From: Phaeacidiphilus oryzae TH49
GTDB lineage: Bacteria; Actinomycetota; Actinomycetes; Streptomycetales; Streptomycetaceae
Direction of reading: 5' to 3'
NCBI RefSeq assembly: GCF_000744815.1
Contig: NZ_JQMQ01000005.1
Coordinates: 690,055-754,054, forward strand
DNA length: 64,000 nt
Shown: positions 24,509-31,830 of the stretch, piece after piece
Layout of the letters: the number at the start of each line of letters is the position of its first letter
Position numbering within the stretch: position 1 is the first letter of the stretch
Position numbers and translations under genes: made by a program
The notes under the pieces: generated by a model
What the model was told of the DNA's origin: nothing
The model's database searches: none
The model's input: only the letters and a program-made list of their open reading frames with translations

Positions 24509-25623
24509 GCGCCGCGCAGCGGAGCGGCCCGGTCGGCGTCGCGCTGATCGGCGCCGGAGTGATCAGCGCCCAGTACCTCAAGACCCTCTCCACCTTCCCG
24601 GACGTCCGCCTCCTCGGCATCGCCGACCTGGACGCCGCCCGCGCCCGGGAGGCCGCCGAGCCGTACGGGATACCGGTGGCCGGCGGGGTCGACGAGGTGC
24701 TCGCGGTGCCCGAGGTCGAGGTGGTGGTCAACCTGACCGTGCCGGCCGCGCACACCGCGGTGGCCCGGCAGGTGCTGGCCGCGGGGAAGCACGTCTACGG
24801 CGAGAAGCCGCTCGCCCTGGACGCCGAGGACGGCGCCAAGCTGCTGGCCGAGGCCGCGCAGGCGGGGCTCCGCGTCGGCTCCGCACCGGACACCTTCCTC
24901 GGCGCCGGCCTGCAGTCCGCCGCACGGGCGATCCGCTCCGGCGCGATCGGGGAACCGCTCTCCGCGACCACCGCGGTGACCAACGCGGGGCCGGAACGCT
25001 GGCACCACAGCCCGGAGTTCCTGTTCGCCGCGGGCGCCGGTCCGCTCTTCGACCTCGGCCCGTACTACCTCACCGCGCTGGCCGCGCTCTTCGGCTCGCC
25101 GGTGACCAGGGTCGCGGCGACGGCCCGTCGGGCCAGGGCCGAGCGGGTGATCGGCTCCGGCCCGCGGGCCGGCAGCACCTTCCCGGTGGAGGTGCCCACC
25201 GACGTCACCGCGCTGCTGGAGTTCGCCGGCGGGCAGGGGGCCTCCTCCCGGTTCAGCTTCGACGCGCCGGTCAAGCGCACCCTGATCGAGATCACCGGCA
25301 CCGAGGCCGAACTCCGGGTCCCCGACCCGAACTTCTTCGACGGCGTGCTGCTGCGCCGGGCGGTCGGCGAGACCGAGTGGACCGAGCTGCCGGTCACCGG
25401 GCCGACGTCCGGACGCGGCCTGGGCGTCCTCGACCTGGCGCGGGCGCTGCGCGCCGGCGTCCCCGCCCGGGCCTCCGGCGAGCTGGCCCTGCATGTCGTG
25501 GACGCCATGTGCGCCATCGACCGCTCGGCGGCCGAGGGCACCTTCCAGCAGGTCGCCTCCACCTGCCCCACCCCCGAGCCCCTCCCCGAGGAGTGGGACC
25601 CCGAGGCCGCCACGCTGGCCTGA
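24505..25623 (+). CDS. Gfo/Idh/MocA-family oxidoreductase
   Basis: A 372-residue NAD(P)-dependent sugar or inositol dehydrogenase. The Rossmann GxGxxS/A-like motif is ALIGAGVISAQYLKTLSTFPDVRLLGIADLD (residues about 13-43), and the family's signature EKPLALD occurs near residue 100. ATG 24505 overlaps the isomerase stop by four bases. It acts on the carbon source imported by this operon, and a perfect terminator hairpin follows at 25635. Confidence 0.86.
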   Translation: MSAAQRSGPVGVALIGAGVISAQYLKTLSTFPDVRLLGIADLDAARAREAAEPYGIPVAGGVDEVLAVPEVEVVVNLTVPAAHTAVARQVLAAGKHVYGEKPLALDAEDGAKLLAEAAQAGLRVGSAPDTFLGAGLQSAARAIRSGAIGEPLSATTAVTNAGPERWHHSPEFLFAAGAGPLFDLGPYYLTALAALFGSPVTRVAATARRARAERVIGSGPRAGSTFPVEVPTDVTALLEFAGGQGASSRFSFDAPVKRTLIEITGTEAELRVPDPNFFDGVLLRRAVGETEWTELPVTGPTSGRGLGVLDLARALRAGVPARASGELALHVVDAMCAIDRSAAEGTFQQVASTCPTPEPLPEEWDPEAATLA

Positions 25624-25634
25624 CGACGCGTCAA

Positions 25635-25659
25635 CCCCGCCCGCAGCCGGCGGGCGGGG
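25635..25659. terminator. Terminator hairpin ending the sugar operon
   Basis: CCCCGCCCGC (25635-25644) pairs perfectly with GCGGGCGGGG (25650-25659) around a five-base loop, 12 bases after the Gfo/Idh/MocA stop. Confidence 0.75.
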
Positions 25660-25673
25660 CTAGCGTGGCGGAC
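25660..25673 (+). promoter_or_regulatory. Possible leaderless promoter of the kinase gene
   Basis: TAGCGT begins right after the terminator stem (25661-25666), seven bases before ATG 25674. No ribosome site lies before that start, so a leaderless message is likely. Confidence 0.4.
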
Positions 25674-26171
25674 ATGACGGACATCATCCCGAGCATCACC
25701 GCCGTCCCCTTCGAGAAGCCGGACGAGCTCAACGTCATCATCGGGCAGTCGCACTTCATCAAGACCGTCGAGGACCTCTACGAGGCGCTCGCCGGGAGCA
25801 GCCCGGGGCTGCGGTTCGGGCTGGCCTTCAACGAGGCGTCCGGGAAGCGCCTGGTACGGCGGGCCGGCAACGACAAGGACCTGGTCGCCGTGGCGGTCCA
25901 CAACGCCACCGCCATCGGTGCCGGCCACGTCTTCGTCATCGCCCTCGCCGACGGCTTCCCGGTCAACGTCCTCAACGCGGTCAAGTCCGTCCCCGAGGTC
26001 TGCCGGGTCTACTGCGCCACCGCCAACCCGCTCCAGGTCCTGGTCGCCGAGTCGCCGCAGGGGCGGGGCGTCGTCGGCGTCATCGACGGCGAACCGCCCG
26101 TCGCCGAGGAGACCGAACAGGACGTCGCCGAGCGGCAGCGGCTGCTGCGCGACATCGGCTACAAGTCCTGA
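25674..26171 (+). CDS. Adenosine-specific kinase-like protein (DUF355)
   Basis: A 165-residue protein matching the adenosine-specific kinase family known mainly from archaea and some bacteria: DELNVIIGQSHFIKTVEDLYEALAGSSPGLRFGLAFNEASGKRLVRRAGND, then AVHNATAIGAGHVFVIALADGFPVNVLNAVKSVPEVCRVYCATANPLQVLVAE and GVVGVIDG. The activity follows from the family, not from this sequence. It sits next to the encapsulin gene, converging with a 13-base gap. An association between the two is not established. Confidence 0.85.
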   Translation: MTDIIPSITAVPFEKPDELNVIIGQSHFIKTVEDLYEALAGSSPGLRFGLAFNEASGKRLVRRAGNDKDLVAVAVHNATAIGAGHVFVIALADGFPVNVLNAVKSVPEVCRVYCATANPLQVLVAESPQGRGVVGVIDGEPPVAEETEQDVAERQRLLRDIGYKS

Positions 26172-26184
26172 GGCGCCGGCCCGG

Positions 26185-27015
26185 TCACACCGCGAGCACC
26201 TGCGACTCCAGCACGACCACCGCCTCCGAGGTGTAGGCGAGGAAGGTCAGCGACTCCTGGAAGTAGAGGGCCACCGAGTCGTCGTCGTGGGAGGAGTAGC
26301 CGATGGAGAGGTCCTGCCCCAGGTGGAGTTCGAAGTCGCCGCCGCGGGTGGAGAGGAGGTAGCCGCCGGTGATCGCCGGTGCCCAGATGATCTGGCCGTC
26401 GTCGCCGAGCACCCGGGAGATGTGGGTGCGGATCGGGTAGCCGTGGTCCGAGGTCTCGTTGACCGCGGTGTACGGCTCCGCGCCGAGGAGCAGCGCGTAC
26501 GGGCCGTCCACGCCGGCCAGCCGCAGGGTGGTCAGCGCCTGGCTGACGGTGTTCGGCAGCTCCCGGACGTCGGCCGGCAGCGACAGCGGCGGGTTGGAGG
26601 AGAAGACATGGACGCCCTCGATGTCGGCCGCCGGGTAGCCCTCGAAGACGGCCCGGTCCTCGGCGTAGGCCACCCGCCGGGCGGCGTCCTTGACGGGCTG
26701 CCAGTCGGAGTCCTTGGCGCCGCGCTGGACGTCGTCCACGGCCGAGCGGCTGACCGTGAACGGCACCCGCAGCTCGACGACGTGCTGCGCCTCCCTCGAC
26801 CTGGCCAGGACGCCGTCGGCGGGCGGGGCGATCTCCCGCAGGTGCCCGGTGCCCACGGCGGCCAGCTCGGACCCGTCCGGTCCGGTCACGTCCACCACCC
26901 GGCGCCCGGCGAGGTGCTGGGCGAAGGTCCGGCGGGCCTCCTGCTCGATCTCGGCCCAGGCGGCGGTGGAGATCGGGGCGAGTTCCCGGTGGAGGTTGTC
27001 CGTGCTCACGGCCAT
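26185..27015 (-). CDS. Encapsulin shell protein (family 1)
   Basis: A 276-residue HK97-fold nanocompartment shell protein (linocin M18 type). Family landmarks are the N-terminal NLHRELAPISTAAWAEIEQEARRTFAQHLAGRRVVDVTGP, the E-loop-like region AVGTGHLREIAPP and the C-terminal DLSIGYSSHDDDSVALYFQESLTFLAYTSEAVVVLE. Shells self-assemble from 60 or more copies and take up cargo carrying a short C-terminal peptide. The upstream DyP peroxidase carries such a peptide. It starts at ATG 27015 with GAGGAG upstream, 85 bases after the DyP stop. Confidence 0.95.
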   Translation of the reverse strand: MAVSTDNLHRELAPISTAAWAEIEQEARRTFAQHLAGRRVVDVTGPDGSELAAVGTGHLREIAPPADGVLARSREAQHVVELRVPFTVSRSAVDDVQRGAKDSDWQPVKDAARRVAYAEDRAVFEGYPAADIEGVHVFSSNPPLSLPADVRELPNTVSQALTTLRLAGVDGPYALLLGAEPYTAVNETSDHGYPIRTHISRVLGDDGQIIWAPAITGGYLLSTRGGDFELHLGQDLSIGYSSHDDDSVALYFQESLTFLAYTSEAVVVLESQVLAV

Positions 27016-27029
27016 GGGGGGCTCCTCTC

Positions 27030-27090
27030 GGTGGTGGAGTGCGGTGGTGGAGCGGGGCGGTGGTGGAGGGGGCGGTGGTGGAGGGGGCGT
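27030..27090. repeat. GCGGTGGTGGAG repeats between DyP and encapsulin genes
   Basis: GCGGTGGTGGAG occurs at 27041, 27057 and 27072 (spacings 16 and 15) with a partial copy at 27031. This is in the short gap between the cargo and shell genes, so it lies in their shared message. It may be simple slippage. Confidence 0.5.
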
Positions 27091-27100
27091 GGCGGCGGGG

Positions 27101-28096
27101 TCAGCCGCGGAGGCTGCCGATGGCGAGCGAACCGTCCTCGCCGAGGGCGGCGGCGTCGGCGCCGGGCACCGGCGGGTCCTCCAGGAAGTCGGCCGGCGGC
27201 ACGGCGAAGAGGCAGCCGGTGACCGCGGTGGAGAAGTCCAGGATCCGGTCGTAGCGGCCGGGGGGCTCGCCGAGGAACATCCGGCGGAGCATCTCCTCGG
27301 TGACGCCGGGGTCCGCCGCGTAGCCGATGAAGTAGGTGCCGAACTCGCCGGCGCCGATCGAGCCGAAGGGCATGTTGTCGCGGAGGATGTCCCGCTCGGT
27401 GCCGTCCGGGTCGGTGATGGTGTTCAGGGCGACGTGCGAGTCGGCCGGCTTGACGTCGTCGGGGAGCTCGATGTCGTCCAGCTTGGTGCGGCCGATGATC
27501 CGCTCCTGCTGCTCGACCGGGAGCCGGTCCCAGGCGGCCAGGTCGTGGAGGTACTTCTGGACGATCACGTAGCTGCCGCCGGCGAAGTCCGGGTCCTCGT
27601 CGCCGACCAGCGCGGCGGCCACGGCGTCCGGGCCCTCGGGGTTCTCCGTGCCGTCCACGAAGCCGAGGAGGTCGCGCTCGTCGAAGAACTTGAAGCCGTG
27701 CACCTCGTCGACGACGGTGGCGGCGCCGGCCAGCCGGTCGGTGATCCGGTGGGCGAGCTCGAAGCACAGGTCCATCCGCTCGGCGCGGATGTGGAGGAGG
27801 AGGTCGCCGGGGGTGGCCGGGGCGCGGTGCGGGGTGCCGCGCAGCTCCCGGAACGGGTGGAGGCCGGCCGGCCGCGGGGCACCGGGGAAGAGCCGGTCCC
27901 AGGCGGCGGAGCCGATGCCGGTGACGCAGGCCAGGTTGCCGTGCGGGATCCGGAAGCCGACCGAGCGGCGGAGCGCCGCGAGGTCCGGCAGCAGCTCGCG
28001 GACGACCGGTTCGCCGCCGGGGGCGATGGTCAGGGTGAGGAAGACCGCACTGCGGGTGAGGGGGGTGACCACGGGCTGCGGCTGATTGCTCGTCAC
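27101..28096 (-). CDS. DyP-type peroxidase with encapsulin loading peptide
   Basis: A 331-residue heme peroxidase. The GxxDG motif is GFVDG with catalytic Asp148, His221 (ADSHVAL) is the probable proximal heme ligand, and Arg239 lies in LRDNMPFG. The extreme C-terminus ends DGSLAIGSLRG, which fits the encapsulin cargo-loading peptide consensus (SLxIGSLK/R). It is therefore the enclosed cargo of the shell encoded downstream, likely for oxidative stress defence or dye-type substrates. I chose GTG 28096; a 17-residue longer ATG start exists at 28147. Confidence 0.94.
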   Translation of the reverse strand: MTSNQPQPVVTPLTRSAVFLTLTIAPGGEPVVRELLPDLAALRRSVGFRIPHGNLACVTGIGSAAWDRLFPGAPRPAGLHPFRELRGTPHRAPATPGDLLLHIRAERMDLCFELAHRITDRLAGAATVVDEVHGFKFFDERDLLGFVDGTENPEGPDAVAAALVGDEDPDFAGGSYVIVQKYLHDLAAWDRLPVEQQERIIGRTKLDDIELPDDVKPADSHVALNTITDPDGTERDILRDNMPFGSIGAGEFGTYFIGYAADPGVTEEMLRRMFLGEPPGRYDRILDFSTAVTGCLFAVPPADFLEDPPVPGADAAALGEDGSLAIGSLRG

Positions 28097-28217
28097 CCGC
28101 CAAGCGTCTCCGGGCGGTCGGGCGGGGGCCAACGCCGGATCGCCCATCCGGGCGTGCGGGCCGGCTGTGGACCCGGTGCCCCAGCACCGGGAAGCAGCTG
28201 GGACACCGGGGCACAGG

Positions 28218-28257
28218 AGTCGGCAGGGCCCACACCCCCGCAGGGACCCTGCCGACT
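28218..28257. terminator. Strong hairpin upstream of the DyP gene
   Basis: AGTCGGCAGGG (28218-28228) and CCCTGCCGACT (28247-28257) form a perfect 11-base stem with an 18-base loop. A second stem, GTGCCCC/GGGGCAC, lies beside it (28176-28182 and 28208-28214). It is downstream of the leftward small gene and about 120 bases before the DyP start, so it could be that gene's terminator. Confidence 0.5.
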
Positions 28258-28297
28258 GAGTCGAGCTTCCCGCATCCGGGTCAACAGGGAATCAACG

Positions 28298-28335
28298 CGG
28301 GAACGCGGGAACGCGGGAACGCAGGCACGCGGGTA
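28298..28335. repeat. Nine-base GGGAACGC-type tandem repeat
   Basis: Four or five nearly identical units (GGGAACGCG, then GCAGGCACGC variants) run head to tail. It is simple-sequence DNA in the intergenic region. Confidence 0.5.
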
Positions 28336-28471
28336 TGGGGCGGCGGGCCGGCGGAAGGACGGCCGGCACCCGGCACCCGGCGCCCCCGGGCCCCGATCCC
28401 AGGGCACGCGGTGCCACGGCACGCGGTGCCCCCAGGCCCGCGGTACCCCCGGGCCCGCAGCCCGCGCGAGG

Positions 28472-28663
28472 TCACTCGGCCGGGGTCTCCTCGGAGTCCT
28501 CGCCGACGGAGACGCCGTGGTCGCGGGCGATCCTGCGGGCCTCCGCCATCTCCTCGGAGGCGAGGTCGAACGCCTCGGCGTCCTCCGCCTCGACCGCCGC
28601 CTCCTGCGCCTCCCGCGCCTTGCGTACCCGCTCGCGCAGGGCCTCCTCGTGCAACGTGCCCAT
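28472..28663 (-). CDS. Small helical hypothetical protein
   Basis: A 63-residue acidic, strongly helical protein (GTLHEEALRERVRKAREAQEAAVEAEDAEAFDLASEEMAEARRIARDHGVSVGEDSEETPAE in character), with charged heptads and a disordered acidic tail. ATG 28663 has GAGGA nine bases upstream. Homologs of this type are common in Streptomyces; I do not know a function. A coiled-coil or helical-hairpin adaptor role is only a guess. Confidence 0.7.
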   Translation of the reverse strand: MGTLHEEALRERVRKAREAQEAAVEAEDAEAFDLASEEMAEARRIARDHGVSVGEDSEETPAE

Positions 28664-28762
28664 CTAGTCCTCTTCCACTCCGCTAATTCTCGTAGGCCCC
28701 ATTCAACGCCATAGAACACACGCGCACCGAACGGACCCGGGACGGCTCACCTCGCCTGCCGG

Positions 28763-29788
28763 TCAGTACGGCGGCGGTTCGTCTTGGTGTACCCCCCGCA
28801 GACCTTTCCACACCGGGTGCCGCAGCCGGCCCGCCGCCGTCCGCTCGGCGTACTCGACCTCGCAGAGGAGCACCGGCCGCGCCCACTGCGGCTCGCTGTC
28901 CGGGCCGAGCTCCTCCGGCGCCGGCGGGTCGGCGAACGGTGGGGCCGCGCTGCGCACCCGGCGCAGCGCCTCGCCGAGCGCCCTCCGCTCGGCGGCGGCC
29001 AGCCCGCTGCCGACGGCGCCCGCGTAGCGCAGCCCGGCGCCGCCCGGGACCGGCTCGCCGACCAGCACGCTGCGCGGGGCTCCGGACTCGCCCGCGCCCC
29101 GGTGGGTCAGCCAGCCGCCGATCCGCAGCTCGGCCGATCTGCGGTGCTTGACCTTGATCCACTCCCGGGAGCGCTCCCCCGGCCGGTACGGGCTGTCCAG
29201 GCGTTTGGCGATGACGCCCTCAAGGCCCCGTTCCGCGGTCCAGCGCAGGGCGGTGCGGCCCGCCCCGGCCCAGTCGCCCTGCCACACCGGGGGCAGCAGC
29301 AGCCGGCCGCCGGACTGCGCGGCCCAGTCGCCGGCCAGCGACTCCAGGGCGGCCCGACGCTCCCGGAGCGGTCGCGGCATCAGGTTCTCGCCGTCCAGCG
29401 CCAGGAGGTCGAAGAGGAGGAGGGTGACCGGGGCGCGGTCCGCCGCCCGCCGCGCGCGGGCCCGGTCGCGCACCCCCATCCGGTCCTGGAGGCGTTCGAA
29501 GGAGGGGCGGCCGTCCTCGGCGAAGGCGACCACCTCGCCGTCCAGCAGCGCGGGGCGGCGGCACACCCGGGGCAGCGCCGCCACCAGCTCCGGGTAGCGC
29601 TCCCCGGCGTCCGCCCCGCTGCGGCCGGAGAGCCGGACGCCGCCGTCGCCGTCGAGCGCGGCCAGCAGCCGCATGCCGTCCCATTTCACCTCGAAGGCGT
29701 ACTCCCCAGAATCACCGGCTCCGTCCGCCCTCACCGGCGCCTTCCCGGGCACGGCCAACATGGGAGTGACCGGGGAGACCTGCGGCAT
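28763..29788 (-). CDS. ATP-dependent DNA ligase, LigD-ligase-like (NHEJ)
   Basis: A 341-residue ligase. The adenylation motif EVKWDGMR carries the catalytic Lys35. Other expected motifs are LLDGEVVAF, LLFDLLALDG, LEGVIAKRLDSPYRPGERSREWIKVK, and an OB-type C-terminal region (GEPVPGGAGLRYAGAVGSGLAAAERRALGEALR, then RPVLLCEVEYAERTAAGRLRHPVWKGLR). This is the stand-alone version of the LigD ligase domain, for sealing double-strand breaks. It starts at ATG 29788, divergent to the polymerase gene with a 32-base gap. No Ku gene is in the window. Confidence 0.9.
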   Translation of the reverse strand: MPQVSPVTPMLAVPGKAPVRADGAGDSGEYAFEVKWDGMRLLAALDGDGGVRLSGRSGADAGERYPELVAALPRVCRRPALLDGEVVAFAEDGRPSFERLQDRMGVRDRARARRAADRAPVTLLLFDLLALDGENLMPRPLRERRAALESLAGDWAAQSGGRLLLPPVWQGDWAGAGRTALRWTAERGLEGVIAKRLDSPYRPGERSREWIKVKHRRSAELRIGGWLTHRGAGESGAPRSVLVGEPVPGGAGLRYAGAVGSGLAAAERRALGEALRRVRSAAPPFADPPAPEELGPDSEPQWARPVLLCEVEYAERTAAGRLRHPVWKGLRGVHQDEPPPY

Positions 29789-29820
29789 GATCGGTTTCCT
29801 TTGCGGGGATTCGTCAAGTT
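29789..29820. promoter_or_regulatory. 32-base divergent promoter gap of the NHEJ pair
   Basis: Only 32 bases separate the two start codons, so any -35 elements lie inside the partner coding regions. The gap (GATCGGTTTCCTTTGCGGGG and beyond) has lower GC than its surroundings. No ribosome site precedes the polymerase ATG, compatible with leaderless starts. Confidence 0.45.
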
Positions 29821-30744
29821 ATGCCCGATTCGCAAAGTAAACCGGTGCAGGTGGACGGCCGCACCCTGCGCCTCTCCCACCTGGACAAGGTGCTCTGGCC
29901 GGACACCGGCTGGACCAAGGGCCAGGCGCTGGACTACTACGCCCGGGTGGCCGGGACGATGGTGCCGCATCTGGCCGCTCGCCCGGCCTCCTTCGTGCGC
30001 TTCCCGGAGGGCCTGGACGGCGAGCGGTTCTACGCCAAGAACCCGCCGCCCGGGCTGCCCGGCTGGGTGCGCCGGGTCGACGTCCCGTCCAGGTCCGACG
30101 AGGGCGGCAGCGGCCGGCCCTACGTGGCGATCGACGACCGCGCCTCGCTGATCGCCATGGCCCAGCTGTACGCGCTGGAGGTGCACGTCCCGCAGTGGAC
30201 CGCGGAGACCGGGCCGGACCGGCACGACCGCCTCGTCGTCGACCTCGACCCCGGCGAGGGCCGGAACCTGGTCGACTGCTGCGCGGTGGCGCTGCTGGTG
30301 CGGGAGCGGCTGGCCGAGGACGGGCTGGAGTGCTGGGCCAAGACCTCCGGCGGAAAGGGCCTCCACCTCTATGTGCCGCTGCGCGCGGCGGCCTCCCCCG
30401 CCGAGCCGGTCACCGAGTACGCCCGCCGGGTCGCGGCCGGTCTCGCGGACGAGCACCCGAACCTGATCGTCCATCGGATGACCCGCTCGCTCCGCGCCGA
30501 CCGGGTGTTCATCGACTGGTCGCAGAACAACTCGGCCAAGACCACCGCCGCCCCCTACACCCTGCGGGCGCGCGGCGGCCCGTCCGTCTCCACCCCGGTG
30601 GACTGGGAGGAGGTGGCCGGTTGCGTCTCCCCCGAGGACCTGGCCTTCACCCCGGACCAGGTGCTGGACCGGATCTTCGACCGCGGCGACCTGCTGGCCC
30701 CGCTGCTCGATCCGGAGCGGGCGGCCGATCCGCCGGTGGACTGA
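29821..30744 (+). CDS. LigD-type polymerase/primase domain protein (NHEJ)
   Basis: A 307-residue stand-alone archaeo-eukaryotic primase-type polymerase of bacterial NHEJ. Landmarks are LSHLDKVLWPDTGWTKGQALDYYARVA, RFPEGLDGERFYAKNPP, the catalytic pair DLDPG (two aspartates), SGGKGLHLYVPL and VFIDWSQNNSAKTTAAPYTLRARGGPSVSTPVDWEE. It fills gaps with ribonucleotides. It faces the ligase gene, so both are likely co-regulated from a shared short promoter. The phosphoesterase domain and Ku are absent here and may be encoded elsewhere. Confidence 0.93.
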   Translation: MPDSQSKPVQVDGRTLRLSHLDKVLWPDTGWTKGQALDYYARVAGTMVPHLAARPASFVRFPEGLDGERFYAKNPPPGLPGWVRRVDVPSRSDEGGSGRPYVAIDDRASLIAMAQLYALEVHVPQWTAETGPDRHDRLVVDLDPGEGRNLVDCCAVALLVRERLAEDGLECWAKTSGGKGLHLYVPLRAAASPAEPVTEYARRVAAGLADEHPNLIVHRMTRSLRADRVFIDWSQNNSAKTTAAPYTLRARGGPSVSTPVDWEEVAGCVSPEDLAFTPDQVLDRIFDRGDLLAPLLDPERAADPPVD

Positions 30745-30771
30745 GCCGTTCGCGCTCAGCGCAGGCGCCGT

Positions 30772-30784
30772 CCACTGTCAGTGG
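30772..30784. promoter_or_regulatory. 13-bp palindrome before the GNAT gene
   Basis: CCACTGTCAGTGG has perfect 6-base arms. It lies 20 bases before the acetyltransferase start in a 59-base gap, a position suitable for an operator. Confidence 0.4.
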
Positions 30785-30803
30785 TCCGCGCGAGGATGGC
30801 CCC

Positions 30804-31295
30804 ATGCTGTTGCGCGATGTGTCGTGGGACGACGTCGACGTGTACGTACGGATGCGCTGCGATCCGGAGATGATGGCCGAGTTGGGCGGGCCGCTGCCCC
30901 GGGAGGGGATAGCGGAGAAGGTGGCGGCCGATGTGCTGGACGCGGCCTCCGGCAAGTCGCTGATCAAGATGATCGTGCCGGACGAGGCCGATCCGGGCGG
31001 CGTCGCCGGCTCGGTGGTGCTGTGGCGGAACGACCGCGGGGACGCCGAGATCGGCTGGATGGTGCTGCCCCGGTTCCAGAACCGGGGCCTCGGCAGACGG
31101 GCCGTGCGGCAGCTGCTGGACGAGGCCGCGGCCGGCGGCACCGAGTGGGGCCCGGTGCACGCCTTCCCCGGGGCGACCAACGTCCCCTCCAACGGCATCT
31201 GCCGCGCCCTCGGCTTCCGTTTCCTGGAGGAGTGCGAGGTGGACTTCGCCGGGCGGCGGCTGCGGGCCAACCACTGGGTGCTGGACTCCCTCTGA
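30804..31295 (+). CDS. GNAT-family N-acetyltransferase
   Basis: A 163-residue acetyltransferase of the RimJ/RimL-like type. Support is the N-terminal LLRDVSWDDVDVYVRMRCDPEMMAELGG strand-helix pattern, the central beta strands AEIGWMVLPRFQNRGLGRRAVRQLLDEAAAGG (the QNRGLGRRA acetyl-CoA motif) and the NVPSNGICRALGFRFLEE C-terminal region. Substrate unknown. ATG 30804 is the only suitable start close to the 30772 palindrome. Confidence 0.85.
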   Translation: MLLRDVSWDDVDVYVRMRCDPEMMAELGGPLPREGIAEKVAADVLDAASGKSLIKMIVPDEADPGGVAGSVVLWRNDRGDAEIGWMVLPRFQNRGLGRRAVRQLLDEAAAGGTEWGPVHAFPGATNVPSNGICRALGFRFLEECEVDFAGRRLRANHWVLDSL

Positions 31296-31311
31296 CGGCC
31301 GGTCGGGCCGT
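31295..31311. terminator. Short hairpin between convergent GNAT and PemK genes
   Basis: ACGGCC and GGCCGT pair across a five-base loop directly after the GNAT stop, in a 38-base gap. It could end both genes. Confidence 0.4.
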
Positions 31312-31333
31312 GGGAGGGCGGGCCCCGGCCTCC

Positions 31334-31798
31334 TCAGACCCCCCAGCCGTAGCGCTCGATGAGCGCTGCGGCGACCCGGGTGAAGCGGTCCGCGTCCAGC
31401 GCGCAGGCCTCCCGGCGCATGCCGTCCGGGTGGACGCGCAGCACCCGGTCCAGCACCACCCAGGAGTCCCGGGCCTCGCGGTCCCAGGGGCCGTCGCCGA
31501 TCGCCAGCCAGTCGCGCGAGCCGTCATGCCGCTTGCTGGTCAACTGGACGGCCAGCAGCGTGCCGTGCCGCTCGCGGGCGACGATCAGCACCGGCCGGTC
31601 CTTGCCGCGCCCGTCGTTCTCCTCGTAGGGCACCCAGGTCCAGACGATCTCGCCGGGGTCCGGGTCCCCGTCGTGGTCGGGCGCGTACGCCATCCGGACC
31701 GGGCCGACGCCGGTCGGCTCGACCTCGGTGGTGGCGTCCGCGCCGGAGCGGCCGGGCGAGTCGGTGAACTGCTGGTCGGTGTCGGAGAAGTACGTCAT
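31334..31798 (-). CDS. PemK/MazF-like toxin-family protein
   Basis: A 154-residue protein whose core reads DPGEIVWTWVPYEENDGRGKDRPVLIVARERHGTLLAVQLTSKRH, the start of a PemK/MazF SH3-like barrel, preceded by an acidic 45-residue N-terminal region and followed by a C-terminal WVVLDRVLRVHPDGMRREACALD segment typical of the fold. MazF proteins cut RNA. No antitoxin gene is adjacent, so it may be an orphan or have another activity. I prefer ATG 31798, three codons after the longest possible start. Confidence 0.78.
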   Translation of the reverse strand: MTYFSDTDQQFTDSPGRSGADATTEVEPTGVGPVRMAYAPDHDGDPDPGEIVWTWVPYEENDGRGKDRPVLIVARERHGTLLAVQLTSKRHDGSRDWLAIGDGPWDREARDSWVVLDRVLRVHPDGMRREACALDADRFTRVAAALIERYGWGV

Positions 31799-31830
31799 CC
31801 GGCACACCCTAGCGGGCCCGGGCGGGGGCG

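Larger units (their letters stand above)
28097..28471. other. 375-bp intergenic region upstream of the DyP gene
   Basis: Contains the DyP promoter region, hairpins at 28176-28214 and 28218-28257, tandem GGGAACGC repeats near 28300-28335, and a run of CACGGTGCC/GCACGCGG-like repeats at 28380-28450. No gene is supported, although longer frames of no known type remain open. Confidence 0.5.

Noticed and set aside
27030-27090. CRISPR-like or phage-type direct repeat
   Set aside because: Short GGTGG-rich simple repeats with no spacers of unique sequence.
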